DNA from: Whitmania pigra
Lineage: Eukaryota; Annelida; Clitellata; Hirudinida; Haemopidae
NCBI GenBank assembly: GCA_021613335.1
Contig: JAJTWR010000471.1
Span: 62,001-126,000 of the forward strand
Direction: 5' to 3'
DNA length: 64,000 bases
The translations under genes were made by a program, and so were the position numbers. Positions 59,838 through 64,000 of the stretch are shown in pieces. How positions within the stretch are numbered: position 1 is the first letter of the stretch; every line of letters begins with the position of its first letter. The notes under the pieces are model-generated. The model worked only from the letters and a program-made list of their open reading frames with translations. It was not told where the DNA came from and ran no database searches.

Positions 59838-59845
59838 TGACGTTT
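59838..59845 (-). promoter_or_regulatory. CRE/ATF-like TGACGT site upstream of A4
   Basis: TGACGTTT lies 55 bp upstream of the A4 ATG (59783), at a position like those of A1, A2 and A3. Confidence 0.4.
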
Positions 59846-59879
59846 ATTAGGATGGTAACGTTTTGTTGAAATTAATAAT

Positions 59880-60560
59880 CTTTGTTTGATTTCACATATT
59901 TATTATTTTCACCCATGGCCGAAAACTCAAGTTATGTAGTTTTAAAATTTTTTATTTTAGGGGCATCTTATTAAGAAACCGGATATTACCCGAAAGGTAA
60001 GGGCAAAAAAAATCTTTAATTTTACAGTTCTGAATTTATTTGAAAATTCATAGAAAATGTTACAATGAATTTGGTAAAAGTTAGACTTGGTTGAAGTTCA
60101 ATGAAAACCGTGAGAAAATGCACTCAGAGCTTTTTGATGAAGTTGTGAGAAGGACAGCTAATGAGCTTTGGTGGCTTATTGGCAGATCATCGGATTGTGC
60201 CATGGAAAGATTATATTGCCTTAAAATCAATTATCATTATAAAATTAAATTACGGAAATAATGAACAATTTTATACATATGGATTGCAATTTGTTTATTC
60301 ATCTGCTTTTGTAATTTTTGTTTTTTTATAGAGTCATTAGTATTGAACACACAGGCATTTTGAGTCACACAACTGATTACTATTGTACCTTTACTACTAT
60401 GTTTGTCTATTGCTACAACCAAACTATTGAAAGTATGAATGACCAATTTGGGATAGGCATAGGAACTTATGAACACATTGCCCTAACGATGCGAATGTAG
60501 AAACATCTTCGAATATGTCAATTATGACTAAATCTAAGTTTGATACCATTTTGTTAATAA
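59880..60560. other. Spacer upstream of A4; nothing recognised
   Basis: AT-rich sequence without exon homology to the paralogues. Short frames at 60237-60500 show no family signature. Confidence 0.4.
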
Positions 60561-61130
60561 ATCAAAAACATTTGGAAAAGTCTGAAAAATAGCATCAAAA
60601 CTTGGGAAATATGCAATTTTTTATTCCTCTGACGCTCTGCAAAGTGATGCAAACAATTAAAAGTTAACAACCAATTTGAACCCAAGAAACCAAAAATTAT
60701 AGTTGATCTAATAATGTAAGTTTCACTCTTCTATAGCTTACGTATTTTATTCAAAGTGTCCGGTATTTCTGATATGAGTTTGCTACGTTGTTGTGAATTT
60801 GCTAATTCACGGTTCTCTTGAGAAGAAGGTCAAGTAGGCTTCTATAAAAGTATTGTTATAAAACAAATTCAAATGGGAGCGACTTGCTTGTTTGTTTAAG
60901 CTTCATCCTTGTAAGTGTTTGTTCTGCAGTGATTCTAAATTATAACAATTAGTAAGTAAAACCAAAAAAGATTAATAATGCTGCCTTTTAACAAATTTAA
61001 AAGTATAATAAGTTGAGGCATGATGCCACATCTGCAATAGATTTCTGTTTTAGTCCACAATAACCCCAACTGATTATGATGCAGATCACTTCCTAAAAAG
61101 TTCTATTAGACAAAGTTTAATTTTCCGAAA

Positions 61131-63979
61131 TCATATATAGCGGAAAACAACGATCGCAAAAATGGCGATCCTTTTTGGATTTGTGTTCAGTCGAATTGCT
61201 CCAGTAATGGCCTGGTTAAAAAAAGTAACGTTTAGAATATTGTTAACTAAAGAAATCAAAGTCAATCATCTTACGCTCTTCCTTTCGTTAGTTTGAATTA
61301 TAAAATCTTTTCTGTCGATGCATTTTTTGTTAAGGCAGAGCTAAAACAGTTTAAATGTCTTATCGAAATGAAATGTCAAATAAATTATAGACACGTAGTT
61401 AATATGCATAAAATGACAAGCCTAAATGTAAAGCGTAAGATACGCTTTTGACAATCATTTACATTGCAGTGCAAACTGGAATGCGAACACGACAGGTCAT
61501 TTCTGTTGTCATTATCTCCGCTTGCACGTACGTAACCCCTTCAGCTTACTGACGAACAAAGAACTAGCAAACCTACCATGTTATCTCCACATTTGGCACC
61601 GTCAGGAACATAACCGAGATCAGGGACTCCAGGAAAAAGGTCGTAAAAAAATGAAGCGCATATAGTATTTCCGCTTGACATAACGTACCAGCCTTCCATT
61701 CTTTTGTAAGATTTTTGTTGTGAGGCTTGGAGAGCATGACACAAGAGCGATCCGCACATAAAGTTTCTGCATTATAAACTTAGAAATTGCCAATGCGCAT
61801 AGTCAAATTTTTAACTTGACGCGAAAAATTCACAGAACAATACTTACTTGTTATCACACCTCACGAATGCGTTTATGTTATTTGGATCACGTCCGCAATT
61901 GTAGAACTTGCTGCCGTTTGTATTTTTATTATAACATTTATCGTCAGAGGCTCGGACACTCGTACCGTATGCTAGAGAACAAGCTTTGTCTTTTGAAACG
62001 CATTCTCCTTTGAAGCAAAAATTGCCACCCTGCCATAAAATGTTTTCAGTTCATTTTCAAAATCTGTTGATTTGTTAAAGGGAATACGGGAATTATATAA
62101 AAAAGTCACTGTGCAGGCTGCTCCATTGGGAATCCATAAATCGTCAGGGCATAGGTTAGATCGTCCATCACAAATTTCCTCAACATCACAATGTTCTTTT
62201 GAAGGCCTGCAAATCTCACCGACATTCTTGAGCTGTTGAATTATAACGAATAGAATCCATCAAATAAAGTTAGGCATTCACAATTTCGATATATCGATCT
62301 ATTAAGTATATTTCAGTCAGTGCCGTCAACAAAAATTTCGGACATAGGAACAGCGGCGACGGACCCCTATGTTAAATTAAATCCCTGAAACCCGGGCAAT
62401 TGCTCCCCCTGCCACCCCTTCCCCGCAGCTCGAATTGTCCGCATGTTATCAAATAGCTTCGAGTCTGTAAAAAAAAAAGCCCTCTACAACGTGCTTTTTC
62501 TCGTCAAGTGCGCCGCGCAGCTTAGAAGGAATATTGGCCGACACTCGAGCCTTTCAAGCGTTAGCCGAAGACAAATTTCTTCAAGGAATTTATCCAAGAT
62601 TCAAGGATCGATGCTTAAAGCGATAAATTAAACTTTCAATTTATTTTGTTAATTGGTCCTAATAATGTTAAATCTCACCTTACAATTAGCAACATCACAG
62701 CATAATCCTTGGGCACAGGACTTGCCAGACATAAGTGAGCATGTTTTTTTATCGCAGCATTTCTCATTACAGAGCTTGAAAAACCAACGAATATTTCTAT
62801 AATTGTGTCTAGCACAGTTATTAGATGGATGGACATTCAATATCCACAATTTTCACCATCATTAAGTTAAAAATCAATATGTGGAGCTATATAAATGAAC
62901 TACATTCACATTTTTACCGGTTGGAAAGTCGAGAAATAGTCAATTCTGTTACAGTAAACATACATGTATGTGATGATAAATTGTCCTTAAGAAATAACAT
63001 TAAGTTTTAATACTAGCGACCATCGCAATAAAAACAAATTCACAAATTCAAAGGTCACATTATTTACAGGTCTTACATGTGAAGGAAAACCTCCACAATC
63101 GCATTGCTCAGCTGAATCTTGAATTCCATCTCCGCACATTGGTCCAGCTGTGTTATTTCCTCCATTGTACAAGCATATATCGGTGCCAGTTTCATAAAGT
63201 CCAACAATTACCGAAAGCGAGCAATCGGACCATCCGTAGTTCGTAGTATCCCTTCGATTGGATTGATAGACATGAGAATTGATAGAATCAGCATGAACAT
63301 TTTTCTTTAATTATATTTAATTGTTTTAAATAATAATTAATGTTCCTAATTATTATCAATTATTTCTACGTAATGGTTTACATTAAATAAAAATTCTACA
63401 GCCTTCTAACTGAATATAGGTTTCCATCAAACAGTTCGACATTGAACATTTACAACCACCGTACGTCTCGTCATGGAGAGCACCGAATGTGTGTCCGATT
63501 TCGTGTGCCAGTGTGGCAGCAGCCATTGCACCGTAAGGGACGTCCTTAGTTTTTTAAACATAAACCTTCTCAGCGAGGATTTCTTAAGTATAAAGATCTT
63601 AAGATATCAATAAAATTGCTTATTTACTAATTTGTTTGAGTCTTATATACCCGGATAATATGTCAAGGCAATTCTTGATCAAACTATTACTTATACTATT
63701 ACTTTACATATTTATATAACTTATAACTACGACGCTCCTGGCGGCGCTAGCTGCATTGCGAACACGTCGCATTACGACCGTTGACATTGACGCCGCGTGC
63801 AAGAGCGCAACCTATTCGGCCAACCAGCATCCTAAACTCTAAACTAAGCCGTTGCTTAATAAAAGATATATGTAATCGTCTTTCAAAGCCTTCTTGCCAC
63901 GATGAAAGCCACAGAGTTTGACAATTTGCACATGACGCCTTCCAAGGCCATTCCAATTGTTTTCCCAAAATCGTACTTC
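61131..63979 (-). CDS. ADAM-family metalloproteinase-disintegrin A5, 5' end outside window
   Basis: Nine exons from mid-catalytic domain to stop: 63979-63898, 63544-63411, 63251-63077, 62774-62679, 62232-62110, 62029-61848, 61766-61577, 61340-61275, 61211-61131. It is the closest paralogue of A4, with exon lengths almost all equal. The catalytic exon carries HEIGHTFGALHD and Met-turn CLME. The disintegrin domain has CRPSKEHCD in the loop; the cysteine-rich domain follows and the C-terminus ends RIAIFAIVVFRYI. The exon at 63898 is followed by a GC donor (GCAAGA), as in A4. The propeptide, signal peptide and N-terminal catalytic exons must lie beyond 64000. Frames are intact in all visible exons. 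Confidence 0.9.
61420..61550 (-). repeat. SINE-like repeat in A5 penultimate intron
   Basis: Same family and position as 51215-51345; contains GAAGGGGTTACGTACGTGC and CTGTCGTGTTCGCATTCCAG. Confidence 0.55.
62508..62548. mobile_element. hAT terminal-repeat fragment
   Basis: Reverse-complemented, it reads CCAATATTCCTTCTAAGCTG then CGCGGCGCACTTGAC, matching the right terminus of the 33277-35952 element. No partner end was found, so it is a solo end. Confidence 0.5.
63725..63840 (-). repeat. SINE copy in an A5 intron
   Basis: The minus strand has TGGTTGGCCGAATAGGTTGC (A-box-like), TTGCACGCGGCG and GACGTGTTCGCAATGC (B-box-like). Same family as 57560-57795. Confidence 0.65.
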
Positions 63980-64000
63980 CTGTCAAAGAATCAACTCTTG

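Overview
EUKARYOTIC WINDOW. This is AT-rich, intron-rich metazoan DNA. It holds a quaking/held-out-wings STAR gene, six ADAM-type (reprolysin/disintegrin) loci, and many animal transposable elements (hAT, pogo/Tigger, Tc1, CR1/Jockey-like LINEs, SAP-gag LTR elements, tRNA-derived SINEs). Every recognised cellular gene is on the minus strand. An invertebrate protostome is likely; a lophotrochozoan such as a leech-like annelid is possible, but the sequence alone does not decide this.

LAYOUT. 1-2.1 kb: no gene recognised; probably the 3' flank of the STAR gene. 2.1-7.3 kb: a complete seven-exon quaking/how gene (325 aa). 7.3-9.7 kb: intergenic, with simple repeats. 9.7-64 kb: a head-to-tail ADAM array on the minus strand. 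Local labels, left to right: A0 (pseudogene, 12.08-12.72 kb), A1 (12.83-22.53 kb, 689 aa), A2 (25.75-31.43 kb, about 765 aa), A3 (31.54-45.18 kb, about 697 aa), A4 (50.93-59.78 kb, 656 aa) and A5 (61.13 kb to beyond the window, 5' end missing). I assembled these exon by exon from splice signals, reading phase and alignment of the paralogues with each other. A1 and A4 join without a break; A2 and A3 have tentative 5' exons.

ARCHITECTURE. Each intact gene encodes signal peptide - propeptide with a late cysteine - reprolysin domain with HExxHxxGxxHD - disintegrin - ADAM cysteine-rich domain. In A1, A3, A4 and A5 this is followed by a short hydrophobic C-terminus with no EGF module and almost no cytoplasmic tail. 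A2 has an extra tail.

HISTORY. The A0+A1 block (about 9.7-24.5 kb) and the A2+A3 block (about 26.5-49.9 kb) are copies of one segmental duplication. A0 has lost its catalytic, disintegrin and cysteine-rich exons. In their place is a LINE RT fragment beside a TAA microsatellite of about 670 bp. Each copy carries private, nested transposons with readable target-site duplications. A4 and A5 form a second paralogue pair. A4 contains a short tract almost identical to A3, which looks like gene conversion.

CONTROL. A CRE/ATF-like TGACGT element lies 33-55 bp upstream of the start codon of A1, A2, A3 and A4. It is destroyed in pseudogene A0. A3 ends only 110 bp upstream of the A2 start.
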